A DNA stretch of 64,000 nt from Nocardioides sp. T2.26MG-1. GTDB lineage: Bacteria > Actinomycetota > Actinomycetes > Propionibacteriales > Nocardioidaceae. Below the pieces are notes generated by a model, which was not told where the DNA came from, did no database searches, and was given only the letters and a program-made list of their open reading frames with translations. The translations under genes were made by a program, and so were the position numbers. Each line of letters begins with the position of its first letter. Positions within the stretch are counted from its first letter, which is position 1. The stretch is from the NCBI RefSeq assembly GCF_950101795.1, contig NZ_CATNLZ010000034.1:62001-126000 (forward strand), given 5' to 3'. This document shows, one piece after another, positions 15,129-23,161 of the stretch.

Positions 15129-16499
15129 GTGGCCAGTCATGTCTCCACCCTCGAGGGTCCCAGCGACGGGGAGCTGATCTCCGCCGTCCGGGGCGGCGAC
15201 ACCGACGCCTACGGCGAGCTCTTCGCACGGCACGTCGAGTCCGCTCGCCGCCTGGCGCGGCAGCTGGTCTCGGCCGGCGACGTCGACGACCTCGTCTCCG
15301 AGGCGTTCGCGAAGGTCCTTGCCGTCCTCCAGCGTGGTGGGGGGCCGGACCTCGCGTTCCGGGCCTACCTGCTCACCGCCGTACGCCGTCTCCAGGTCGA
15401 CCGGATCAGGTCCACGGCCCGGCTGCAGACCACGGGCGACCTGACACCGTTCGACCCCGGCGTCCCGTTCCGCGACACCGCGCTCGAGGGCTTCGAGAGC
15501 CGCACCGCCGCGCGCGCGTTCGCCTCGCTCCCCGAGCGCTGGCAGCTGGTGCTGTGGCACACCGAGGTCGAGCAGCAGAAGCCCGCCGAGGTCGCCGTGC
15601 TCCTCGGCATGAGCGCCAACTCGGTGTCCGCGCTCGCCTACCGCGCCCGCGAGGGCCTGCGTCAGGCCTACCTGTCGATGCACTCCCAGGACGTCGAGGA
15701 CGACGCCTGCGCCCGCACCCGCGCGCAGCTCGGCGCCTACGTCCGCGGGGGGCTGTCCCGTCGCGACACGGCGCGGGTCGAGCACCACCTGCAGGAGTGC
15801 CGGCGCTGCACGGCGATCTTCCTCGAGCTCAGCGAGGTCAACTCCGGTCTCGGCGCCCTCCTCGCACCGCTGCTGCTGGGCTCGGCGGCGGCGGCGTACG
15901 TCGGCTCCGCGACCGGCGGGCTGACCACCGCCACCGGCGGGGTCACGGTGCTGCTCGGCCGGGCTCGCGACGCGGTCGCCACCCACGCCCCGACCGCCGC
16001 CGTCGCCGGCGCGGCCGCCTCCGTGGTCGCCGCGGGCGTGGTGGTCGCGCTGCTGCAGCAGGACCCGGCCGGGCGTCCGGCGGCCGAGGACACCCCGGTG
16101 CTGACGCTGCCGCCCGCCCGCACCGCCTCCGCGGGCCCGGAGGCGACCCGCGACCGGCGCGCGGTGACCGGCCGCAGCGGGCCGGACGCCGCGACCCCGA
16201 CCCGGTCCGCCTCCGCCTCGCCCACGGCCGATGACGCGGCCGGGCCGACGGCGGGGCCCACCGCAGGCCCCGGCACCGGCCCGACCGAGGGCCCCGACGC
16301 CGGTCCGACCCGCGGCCCGGGCACCGAGCCGTCGGGCGCCCCGACCGCTCCGCCCTCGGCGCCGCCGCAGTCGCCGTTGGTCCAGCTGGGTGTGCAGGCC
16401 TCGGCCGGTCCGGGCGGGATCTCGGCGCAGGTCTCGGCCGGGGTGGCCGGCGTACCGCTGCCGCCGATCTCGGTCGGTGTGCCCATCACGACGCCGTAG
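15129..16499 (+). CDS. ECF sigma factor fused to zinc-finger anti-sigma-like and membrane domains
   Basis: 456 residues from a GTG at 15129. Sigma region 2 (about 15-95, DAYGELFARHVESARRLARQ, VSEAFAKVLAV, LTAVRRLQVDRIR) and region 4 (about 130-185, LPERWQLVLWHTEVEQQ, AVLLGMSANSVSALAYRARE) are followed by a ZAS-type H-x3-C-x2-C (HHLQECRRC, about 219-227), hydrophobic segments, at least one clear span near 295-310 (AAASVVAAGVVVALL), and about 130 residues of Pro/Gly/Thr-rich exterior sequence with PTxGP repeats. The tail probably tethers and silences the sigma domain at the membrane until a signal acts. An A/T-rich tract including a T7 run lies upstream. Confidence 0.8.
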   Translation: MASHVSTLEGPSDGELISAVRGGDTDAYGELFARHVESARRLARQLVSAGDVDDLVSEAFAKVLAVLQRGGGPDLAFRAYLLTAVRRLQVDRIRSTARLQTTGDLTPFDPGVPFRDTALEGFESRTAARAFASLPERWQLVLWHTEVEQQKPAEVAVLLGMSANSVSALAYRAREGLRQAYLSMHSQDVEDDACARTRAQLGAYVRGGLSRRDTARVEHHLQECRRCTAIFLELSEVNSGLGALLAPLLLGSAAAAYVGSATGGLTTATGGVTVLLGRARDAVATHAPTAAVAGAAASVVAAGVVVALLQQDPAGRPAAEDTPVLTLPPARTASAGPEATRDRRAVTGRSGPDAATPTRSASASPTADDAAGPTAGPTAGPGTGPTEGPDAGPTRGPGTEPSGAPTAPPSAPPQSPLVQLGVQASAGPGGISAQVSAGVAGVPLPPISVGVPITTP

Positions 16500-16550
16500 G
16501 CGCGGAGCGCCCGAGGACTGGCCGCTGGCCCGGGCGGGTAAGAAGGACAC

Positions 16551-17075
16551 ATGAGCATCAGCAGAGTCATCGCCCGCCCCATGCTCGCCTCGGTCTTCCT
16601 CGTCGGCGCGGTCAACGCCCTGAAGAACACCTCGGTGCCCGCCGCCAAGGCCGAGCCCGTCACGAGCCGCATCGTCCCGCTCGCGAAGCGCCTGGGGATC
16701 CCGCTGCCCGAGGACCCCGAGACGCTGGTGAAGCTCAACGCCGGGGTCCAGCTCGGCGCCGGCCTGGCCCTCGCGACGGGGCGCGCCCCACGGATCTCGG
16801 CTGCGGTGCTCGCCGCATCGCTGGTGCCGACGACCGCCGCGGGCCACCGGTTCTGGGAGGTGCAGGACCCGACCCAGCGGACCCAGCAGAAGCTGCACTT
16901 CGTCAAGAACCTCTCGGTCCTCGGCGGGCTGGTCATCGCCGCGGGCGACACCGACGGCAAGCCGGGCGTCGCCTGGCGGGCACGCCGGGCCGGCAAGGAT
17001 GCCCGCCGCCAGGCCAAGCACCTCGCCGCTGCCGCGCGCCAGGAGGCCAAGCTGGCGAAGGCGAAGGTGACCTGA
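16551..17075 (+). CDS. DoxX-family membrane protein
   Basis: 174 residues. Four hydrophobic segments are spread over 7-25, 62-80, 83-100 and 118-135, with the family pattern ARPMLASVFLVGAVNAL at the start. The end is a long basic Ala/Lys tail (RRAGKDARRQAKHLAAAARQ). DoxX/DoxD-like proteins are inner-membrane proteins linked to thiosulfate or redox processes, but the role of most actinobacterial members is not known. It sits 26 bases before aroA, which has its own leaderless-type promoter. Confidence 0.8.
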   Translation: MSISRVIARPMLASVFLVGAVNALKNTSVPAAKAEPVTSRIVPLAKRLGIPLPEDPETLVKLNAGVQLGAGLALATGRAPRISAAVLAASLVPTTAAGHRFWEVQDPTQRTQQKLHFVKNLSVLGGLVIAAGDTDGKPGVAWRARRAGKDARRQAKHLAAAARQEAKLAKAKVT

Positions 17076-17100
17076 GCGCGCGCGCCGATAGGCTGCGCGC

Positions 17101-18384
17101 GTGACAGAGCCCTGGCCCGCGCCCCGCGCCCGTCGTCCGGTCGACGCCATCGTGACGCTGCCGGGCAGCAAGTCGCTCACCAACCGCGCGCTGGTGCTCG
17201 CCGCGATCGCCGAGGGCCCGTCCGTCGTCAGCCGGGCTCTGCGCTCCCGCGACTCGTTGCTGATGGCCGGCGCGCTCACCGCGCTGGGCTCGCACGTCGA
17301 CACGTCCGGTGAGGACTGGGTCGTCACGCCTGGGCCGTTCGACCGGGACGCGGCCGTCGACTGCGGCCTGGCGGGCACCGTGATGCGCTTCGTGCCGCCG
17401 ATCGCGGGTCTGTCGACCGGCACGGTGTCGTTCGACGGCGACCCGCACATGCGCACCCGCCCGATCGGCGAGGTGCTGGCCGCCCTGCGCGGGCTGGGCG
17501 TCGACGTCCCGGGTGACGCGCTGCCGTTCGCGGTGCACGGCTCCGGCGCCGTGCGCGGCGGCACCGTGGTCGTGGACGCCTCCTCGTCGTCCCAGTTCGT
17601 CTCGGCCCTGCTGCTCGCGGGCGCGCGCTACGACGAGGGCGTCGACGTCCGCCACGACGGCAAGCCGGTGCCCTCGCTCCCCCACATCGACATGACCGTG
17701 GCGATGCTGCGCGAGCACGGGGTCGAGGTCGACGACCCTGCCTCCAGCGGCGATGCCAACCGCTGGCGGGTCGCACCCGGTCCGGTGCGCGCGGTCGACC
17801 ACCTGATCGAGCCGGACCTCTCCAACGCGGCGCCGTTCCTCGCACTGGCGGCGGTCTCGGGCGGCACCGTCGTGGTCCGCGACTGGCCGCACGAGACCAC
17901 CCAGGCCGGCGACGCCCTGCGCGACATCCTCACCGCGATGGGCTGCGAGGTGGCGTTCGTCGACGGCCCGGACGCCACCGGCCTGAGGGTGACCGGCAGC
18001 GGCACGCTGCTGGGCATCGACGTCGACCTGCACGACGTCGGCGAGCTGACGCCCGCGATCGCCGCCCTCTGTGCGCTCGCCGAGGCGCCGTCGCACCTGC
18101 GCGGGGTGGCGCACATCCGCGGCCACGAGACCGACCGGCTCGCCGCCCTCGCCACCGAGCTCACCGGGCTCGGCGCCGACGTCACCGAGCACGACGACGG
18201 GCTCAGCATCCGGCCCGCCCCGCTCCACGGGGGCGTCTTCCACACCTACGCCGACCACCGGATGGCCCACGCCGGCGTGATCATCGGCGCGGCCGTCGAG
18301 GACGTGCTGGTCGAGAACATCGCGACCACCGGCAAGACCTTCCCCGACTTCGGTGGCTTCTGGTCCGGGCTGATCCCGGCGTGA
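17101..18384 (+). CDS. aroA: 3-phosphoshikimate 1-carboxyvinyltransferase (EPSP synthase)
   Basis: 427 residues, the normal length. LPGSKSLTNRALVLAA is the substrate-binding signature near the N-terminus; GTVMRFVPP and RTRPIGEVLAALR carry the other conserved Arg and Gly residues. The enzyme joins phosphoenolpyruvate to shikimate 3-phosphate in the chorismate pathway. The start is GTG, with TAGGCT at 17089-17094 six bases upstream, pointing to a leaderless transcript. rsgA follows after 19 bases. Confidence 0.95.
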   Translation: MTEPWPAPRARRPVDAIVTLPGSKSLTNRALVLAAIAEGPSVVSRALRSRDSLLMAGALTALGSHVDTSGEDWVVTPGPFDRDAAVDCGLAGTVMRFVPPIAGLSTGTVSFDGDPHMRTRPIGEVLAALRGLGVDVPGDALPFAVHGSGAVRGGTVVVDASSSSQFVSALLLAGARYDEGVDVRHDGKPVPSLPHIDMTVAMLREHGVEVDDPASSGDANRWRVAPGPVRAVDHLIEPDLSNAAPFLALAAVSGGTVVVRDWPHETTQAGDALRDILTAMGCEVAFVDGPDATGLRVTGSGTLLGIDVDLHDVGELTPAIAALCALAEAPSHLRGVAHIRGHETDRLAALATELTGLGADVTEHDDGLSIRPAPLHGGVFHTYADHRMAHAGVIIGAAVEDVLVENIATTGKTFPDFGGFWSGLIPA

Positions 18385-18403
18385 GCCCCGGGGTGACCAC
18401 GGC

Positions 18404-19405
18404 ATGAGCCCGAAGGCGCGGGGACGCTACTCCGAGCACGACGTCGAGCACTACGACCGCCCGCGCCGCCACACCCGCCCACGCACCAAGGAGCGCCCGA
18501 CGTACGACGACGCGGTCGACGGCGTCGTGATCACCGTCGACCGCGGGCGGTTCACGCTGCTGGTCGGGGACCACCGGGTGATGGCCATGAAGGCCCGGCC
18601 GCTCGGCCGCAAGGGCGTGGTGGTCGGCGACCGGGTCCGCGTCGTCGGCGACACCTCCGGTGAGACCGGGACCCTCGCGCGGATCGTCGAGGTGCGGGAG
18701 CGGGTGACCACGCTGCGGCGCACCGCCGACGACGACGACCCGGTCGAGCGGGTGATCGTCTCCAACGCCGAGCAGCTCGTGGTCGTCACCGCGCTCGCCG
18801 ACCCCGAACCGCAGCCCCGACTGATCGACCGCGCGCTGGTCGCGGCGTACGACGCCGGCATGCAGCCGCTGCTCTGCATGACGAAGTCCGACCTGGCCGA
18901 CCCCGAGACGCTGCTGGTGACCTACCGGTCCCTGGGCGTGCCGTGGGTGGTCACCCAGCGGGGCGGCGACATCGGAGCCCTGCGCGAGCGGTTGCGCGGG
19001 CGCACCAGCGTGCTGGTCGGGTCGAGCGGCGTCGGGAAGTCGACGCTGGTCAACGCGCTGGTGCCGGACGCGAGGCGCGAGGTCGGCGTGGTCAACGCGG
19101 TCACCGGCCGTGGCCGGCACACCTCGACCTCCGCCTACATGCTGCCGCTGCCCGAGGGGGACGGCTGGATCGTCGACACCCCCGGCATCCGCTCGTTCGG
19201 GCTGGCGCACGTGCAGCCCGAGCACCTGATCGAGGCGTTCCCCGACCTCGACGAGATGACCGAGGACTGCCCGCGCGGCTGCACCCACGGCGACGACGAG
19301 CCCGAGTGCGGGCTCGACGAGGCGGTCGCCGACGGCCAGGCCGACCCCGAGCGGGTCTCGTCGTTCCGGCGGCTGCTCGCCGCCCGCAGCGAGCCGTTGT
19401 ACTGA
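18404..19405 (+). CDS. rsgA: Ribosome small-subunit GTPase RsgA
   Basis: 333 residues. An N-terminal OB domain (about 35-95) is followed by a circularly permuted GTPase with motif order TKSDL (G4), GSSGVGKST (G1) and DTPG (G3), then a C-terminal zinc module CPRGCTHGDDEPEC. RsgA checks late 30S subunit assembly. It is likely co-transcribed with aroA. The usual zinc-finger residues are all present. Confidence 0.95.
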   Translation: MSPKARGRYSEHDVEHYDRPRRHTRPRTKERPTYDDAVDGVVITVDRGRFTLLVGDHRVMAMKARPLGRKGVVVGDRVRVVGDTSGETGTLARIVEVRERVTTLRRTADDDDPVERVIVSNAEQLVVVTALADPEPQPRLIDRALVAAYDAGMQPLLCMTKSDLADPETLLVTYRSLGVPWVVTQRGGDIGALRERLRGRTSVLVGSSGVGKSTLVNALVPDARREVGVVNAVTGRGRHTSTSAYMLPLPEGDGWIVDTPGIRSFGLAHVQPEHLIEAFPDLDEMTEDCPRGCTHGDDEPECGLDEAVADGQADPERVSSFRRLLAARSEPLY

Positions 19406-19409
19406 CCCC

Positions 19410-19468
19410 GCTAGCCGTAACGCCGAACCTTCCCACGGTGTCGCAGCATCATGGGAAGAGCGGTTAGC
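19410..19468. terminator. Nested inverted repeat between convergent genes
   Basis: CTTCCCA (19429-19435) and TGGGAAG (19452-19458) form an inner stem; GCTAGCCG (19410-19417) and CGGTTAGC (19461-19468) form an outer stem with one mismatch. It lies between the 3' ends of rsgA and the DUF2231 gene, a fitting place for a bidirectional terminator. The loop is long, so the fold is not certain. Confidence 0.4.
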
Positions 19469-19491
19469 CCGGCGTCACAGTGCGCGCGCCG

Positions 19492-19929
19492 TCACCCCCA
19501 GACGGCCCGGGCACCGGCGTCACCGGTGCGGACCACCCACACCAGGACCGCCACCGCGCCGGCCGCGAGCACCACGTCCAGTACGACCCGGACCGCGCCG
19601 GTGCGCCGCGAGAGCCAGCCGGCGGCGAGCGCCACGAGCCCGAAGCCGAGCGCGATCCAGAACAGCTGCCGGGCCAGTCGCTCATGGGTCAGCACCTGTG
19701 GGTTGGCCTGGATCTCGGGCGGCCGCGAGTCGAAGAAGCTGCGGCCGGTGTAGTACGCCGCGACGAGCGAGGCGACGCCGACCAGCGCGAGACCGACCAT
19801 CGGCCAGCGCAGCGTCGCCCGGCGGCCCGGGACCGCGACGTACGCCAGGGCGCCGACGGCGGCGAGCGAGCCGAACACGACCGCGGCGTGGACGACGAGG
19901 GGATGCAGGGGAAGCCCGTTGATCTCCAT
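19492..19929 (-). CDS. DUF2231-type membrane protein
   Basis: 145 residues from ATG 19929 (MEINGLPLHPLVVHAAVVFG). The LPLHPLVVH start is the mark of the DUF2231 family, whose His pair may bind a cofactor. Four hydrophobic helices follow, with a periplasmic loop (TGRSFFDSRPPEIQANPQVL) between the second and third. Function unknown; members often occur near cytochrome or metal genes, but none is adjacent here. It is divergent from hisN. Confidence 0.75.
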   Translation of the reverse strand: MEINGLPLHPLVVHAAVVFGSLAAVGALAYVAVPGRRATLRWPMVGLALVGVASLVAAYYTGRSFFDSRPPEIQANPQVLTHERLARQLFWIALGFGLVALAAGWLSRRTGAVRVVLDVVLAAGAVAVLVWVVRTGDAGARAVWG

Positions 19930-19988
19930 GTCGGGTACACGTGCCGCCACCGCGGATCGTTCAGCGCGGGCGGCACTAGGCTGAGGGC

Positions 19989-20858
19989 GTGCCGACCGAC
20001 TACACGGACGACCTGCGGCTCGCCCACCTCCTCGCCGACGACGCCGACTCCCTGACGGAGGCCCGCTACAAGTCGCTCGACCTGCACGTGATGAGCAAGC
20101 CCGACCTGACGCCGGTCACCGACGCCGACCAGGCTGTCGAGGAGGCGATCCGGCGCACGCTGTCACGGGTGCGCTCCCGCGACGCGGTCACCGGCGAGGA
20201 GCAGGGCTCCACCGGCCACAGCCAGCGCCGCTGGATCATCGACCCGATCGACGGCACCAAGAACTTCGTCCGTGGCGTGCCGGTCTGGGCGACGCTGATC
20301 TCGCTGGTCGTCGACGAGGAGGTCGTCCTCGGCGTCGTCTCCGCCCCGCTGCTCCAGCGCCGCTGGTGGGCCTCGACCGGGCACGGCGCGTGGACCGGCC
20401 GATCGCTGCTCAAGGCCACCCGCTGCCAGGTCTCCGACGTACGCCGCCTCGAAGACGCCTCGCTGTCCTACGCCTCGCTGCACGGCTGGGAGGAGCGCGG
20501 CCGGCTCGACGACTTCATGTCGCTGATGCGCCGGTGCTGGCGGACCCGGGCGTACGGCGACTTCTGGTCCTACATGCTGCTCGCCGAGGGCGCGGTCGAC
20601 ATCGCCGCGGAGCCCGAGCTCGAGGTCTACGACATGGCCGCGCTCGACGTGATCGTGCGCGAGGCCGGGGGCCGGTTCACCTCCCTCGACGGCACCGACG
20701 GGCCGTTCGGGGGCAACGTGCTGGCCACCAACGGGCACCTCCACGAGGCCGCGCTCTCCTTCCTCGGCTCGCTCCCCGACGACGAGGACGACCCCGACTC
20801 CCGGCGCTCCGGCCCGGGCTCCGTGTCCGACCTGCGGATGCACCGGCCCCGGGACTGA
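19989..20858 (+). CDS. hisN: Histidinol-phosphatase (inositol-monophosphatase family)
   Basis: 289 residues. Metal-binding motifs of the IMPase superfamily are present: GEE (after AVT), DPIDGTKNFVRG and, late, ELEVYDMAALDVIVREAGG. The NFVRGVPVW variation and the gene context fit the actinobacterial HisN group, which removes phosphate from histidinol phosphate in histidine synthesis. Start GTG, with TAGGCT at 19977-19982 six bases before it. The C-terminal 35 residues are a charged disordered tail. Confidence 0.85.
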   Translation: MPTDYTDDLRLAHLLADDADSLTEARYKSLDLHVMSKPDLTPVTDADQAVEEAIRRTLSRVRSRDAVTGEEQGSTGHSQRRWIIDPIDGTKNFVRGVPVWATLISLVVDEEVVLGVVSAPLLQRRWWASTGHGAWTGRSLLKATRCQVSDVRRLEDASLSYASLHGWEERGRLDDFMSLMRRCWRTRAYGDFWSYMLLAEGAVDIAAEPELEVYDMAALDVIVREAGGRFTSLDGTDGPFGGNVLATNGHLHEAALSFLGSLPDDEDDPDSRRSGPGSVSDLRMHRPRD

Positions 20859-20966
20859 CCGGCCGTCCCAGGGGCGGGCGCAGGGGTGTACGACGGCCCC
20901 CGCGGCCAGTACGGTCGCCCCATAGGTCGGCCACGGACCACCTGACGGACCCACGGAGGTGCAGCG

Positions 20967-21398
20967 ATGCGGATCGGCGACGTGCTCAAGGCCAAGCCCA
21001 GTCACGAGGTGGTCACGATCGGCCCGGACGCCGGCGTACGCGAGCTGCTCGCGAAGCTGTCCGAGCACAACGTGGGCGCGCTCATCGTCAGCTCCGACGG
21101 CGCCACGATCGAGGGCATCGTCAGCGAGCGTGACGTGGTGCGCCACCTGCACAGCGACGGCACGGTGATCAACAACACCGTGCAGGCGATCATGACCGCC
21201 GTCGTGCAGACCTGCGACCAGGACACCCAGGTCGACGAGCTGATGAAGACGATGACCGAGCGACGGATCCGGCACGTGCCGGTGGTCGAGGACGACCGGC
21301 TGGTCGGCATCATCAGCATCGGCGACGTGGTCAAGCACCGCATCGACCAGCTGGAGTTCGAGCGCGACCAGCTCGACAGCTACGTCCACCAGACCTGA
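20967..21398 (+). CDS. CBS-domain pair protein
   Basis: 143 residues made of two CBS motifs (about 8-60 and 73-125; VSERDVVRHL and IISIGDVVKHRI are the matching ends). CBS pairs bind adenosyl ligands such as AMP, ATP or NAD(H) and sense energy state. It has no effector domain, so it probably acts on a partner. A GGAGGTG site precedes the ATG. Confidence 0.85.
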   Translation: MRIGDVLKAKPSHEVVTIGPDAGVRELLAKLSEHNVGALIVSSDGATIEGIVSERDVVRHLHSDGTVINNTVQAIMTAVVQTCDQDTQVDELMKTMTERRIRHVPVVEDDRLVGIISIGDVVKHRIDQLEFERDQLDSYVHQT

Positions 21399-21415
21399 GC
21401 CGGTCAGGGACCGGG

Positions 21416-22456
21416 CTAGCGCTGCTCGCTCTCGGCGAGCACGAGCGCGAGGTCGTCGGACATCCGGTGCCCGCCCCAGGCCAGCAGCCGCTCCACAAGC
21501 CGGTCGAGCGCCTCCTCGACCGAGCCCTCGCCCAGCTCGGCGGCGTACTCGTCGAGCGGGAAGAACTCCCCGTGCCCGTCGCGCGCCTCGACCAGCCCGT
21601 CGGTGTAGAACAGCACCCGAGCGCCCACGGGCCACGGGTGCTCGGTCAGCATCGGCTCGGCACCGAGGCCGAGCGGCAGCGCCGGCTCCCCGGTGTCGGC
21701 GGTCTCGACCTCGGCCCCGACGACCAGCAGCGGCGGGTGGTGGCCGCAGTTGGCGAGCGTGACGCGGTCGCCGTGGAACTCCCCCACGATCGCCGTCACG
21801 AACTCCTCGTCGCCGATCATCCGGGCCAGCGTCTCGTCGATCGTGCGGGCCAGTACGGCGATGTCGGGCGCGGTGAACGCCGCCGCGCGGAACGCGCCGA
21901 GCACCGCGGCCGCGGTCTGCACGGCCTCGAGCCCCTTGCCGCGGACGTCGCCGACGATCACCCGGACCCCGAACGGCGTCGCCGCGACCTCGTAGAGGTC
22001 GCCGCCCACGAGCGCCTCGGCGGTCGCGGACACGTAGCGGGCGGCGAGCCCGACCGAGCCGATCGCGGTCGGCATCGCCCGCAGCACCGCCCGCTGGGCG
22101 GTCTCGGCGATCACCGTCATCCGCTCCAGGCGGCCCTCACGGCGCTCACGGAGAGCCGCTCCCTGGATGCCCACCAGCGACAGCAGCGCGCAGAGCAGCA
22201 CGCGCACCGCCCAGTCGAGCGTCCCGAGGCTGCCGTGCCACACCCCGGCGCCCACCGCGGCGAGGAGAGCAGCGATCGCGACGTCCGTGGTGCGTCGCGG
22301 CGTCGTCAGCAGGCTCGCGACGATCGTGCCCGCCGCGAACACCGCGATCAGCTGCACGTCGGTGGTCAGCGACAGGATCACGAGCACGGCAAGTACGGCG
22401 AGCCCCGACACCACCCCGAGGTCGAGGTGCCGGCGGCCGGCCGAGAACGGAGTCAC
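21416..22456 (-). CDS. Membrane-bound SpoIIE-type PP2C serine phosphatase
   Basis: 346 residues. The N-terminal third holds about four transmembrane helices (about 14-100). The rest is a SpoIIE/RsbU-like phosphatase domain with GGDLYEV and GDVRGKGLEA (metal-binding Asp residues), NCGHHPPLL and LFYTDGLVEARD. Such enzymes remove phosphate from anti-anti-sigma proteins in partner-switching stress circuits. No anti-sigma partner lies next to it; a STAS-like protein is 28 kb away. Start GTG at 22456, with CAGGAT six bases upstream. Confidence 0.88.
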   Translation of the reverse strand: MTPFSAGRRHLDLGVVSGLAVLAVLVILSLTTDVQLIAVFAAGTIVASLLTTPRRTTDVAIAALLAAVGAGVWHGSLGTLDWAVRVLLCALLSLVGIQGAALRERREGRLERMTVIAETAQRAVLRAMPTAIGSVGLAARYVSATAEALVGGDLYEVAATPFGVRVIVGDVRGKGLEAVQTAAAVLGAFRAAAFTAPDIAVLARTIDETLARMIGDEEFVTAIVGEFHGDRVTLANCGHHPPLLVVGAEVETADTGEPALPLGLGAEPMLTEHPWPVGARVLFYTDGLVEARDGHGEFFPLDEYAAELGEGSVEEALDRLVERLLAWGGHRMSDDLALVLAESEQR

Positions 22457-22499
22457 CCGCAGATCCTGTCAGGACCACCGGGTGCATAGGGTGAGAACC

Positions 22500-22868
22500 A
22501 TGGACAAACCCGAGATCGACTTCCCCGACTTCGACCCGCCCGCCGACCTGGTGGTCACCGAGATCACCGAGGGCGACGGCCCGGAGGCCGCCGCCGGTGC
22601 CACCGTCTCGGTGCACTACGTGGGCGTCGCCCACTCGACCGGCGAGGAGTTCGACGCGTCGTACAACCGCGGCCAACCCCTGAGCTTCCGCCTCGGCGTC
22701 GGCCAGGTCATCGCCGGCTGGGACCAGGGCGTGCAGGGCATGAAGGTCGGCGGTCGCCGCCAGCTCGTGATCCCGCCGCACCTCGGGTACGGCGACCGCG
22801 GCGCCGGCGGCGTCATCAAGCCCGGCGAGACCCTGATCTTCGTCGTCGACCTGCTCGCGGTCAGCTGA
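22500..22868 (+). CDS. FKBP-type peptidyl-prolyl isomerase
   Basis: 122 residues, a single FKBP domain. VSVHYVGVAHSTGEEFDASY, FRLGVGQVIAGWDQGVQGMK and LVIPPHLGYGDRGAGG give the usual active-site aromatic and acidic residues. It has no signal peptide, so it is cytoplasmic. TAGGGT at 22487-22492 lies seven bases before the ATG (leaderless type). Confidence 0.93.
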   Translation: MDKPEIDFPDFDPPADLVVTEITEGDGPEAAAGATVSVHYVGVAHSTGEEFDASYNRGQPLSFRLGVGQVIAGWDQGVQGMKVGGRRQLVIPPHLGYGDRGAGGVIKPGETLIFVVDLLAVS

Positions 22869-22874
22869 GCCTGA

Positions 22875-22901
22875 GGGTTTCGGCTGCTGGCAGCCGAACC
22901 C
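22875..22901. terminator. Bidirectional terminator between the FKBP and S4 genes
   Basis: GGGTTTCGGCTG (22875-22886) pairs with CAGCCGAACCC (22891-22901) with one bulged T and a 4-base loop. It follows the FKBP stop by six bases and precedes the 3' end of the convergent S4-domain gene. Confidence 0.75.
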
Positions 22902-22911
22902 CGCAACCACC

Positions 22912-23157
22912 TCACCAGGGGAGGTTGTCGGTGGCGGACTCGTCGGCGACGCGGGCGGACGCCGGGCCGAGGGTGACCACGTCGCCGAGCACCAGCTGAC
23001 GGCCGCGGCGGGTCTCGACCTCGCCGTTGACCAGGACCTGACCATCGGCGATCACCGGCTTGGCCTCGGCACCGGACTCGACCAGGTTCGCGAGCTTGAG
23101 GAACTGCCCCAGACGGATGGACTGGTCGCGGATCGCGACATCGACGGGCTCGGGCAT
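22912..23157 (-). CDS. Small S4-domain RNA-binding protein
   Basis: 81 residues, nearly all one S4 domain: IRLGQFLKLANLVESGAEAK, then VIADGQVLVNGEVETRRGRQ and LVLGDVVTL. This is the YaaA/YbcJ-like type, which binds structured RNA or the ribosome. It starts four bases after the DUF445 gene ends and is probably co-transcribed with it. Confidence 0.85.
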   Translation of the reverse strand: MPEPVDVAIRDQSIRLGQFLKLANLVESGAEAKPVIADGQVLVNGEVETRRGRQLVLGDVVTLGPASARVADESATDNLPW

Positions 23158-23161
23158 GTGC

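Noticed and set aside
15069..17564. Leftward open frame of 831 codons
   Set aside because: Antisense to the fused sigma factor, DoxX and aroA; no recognisable domain.
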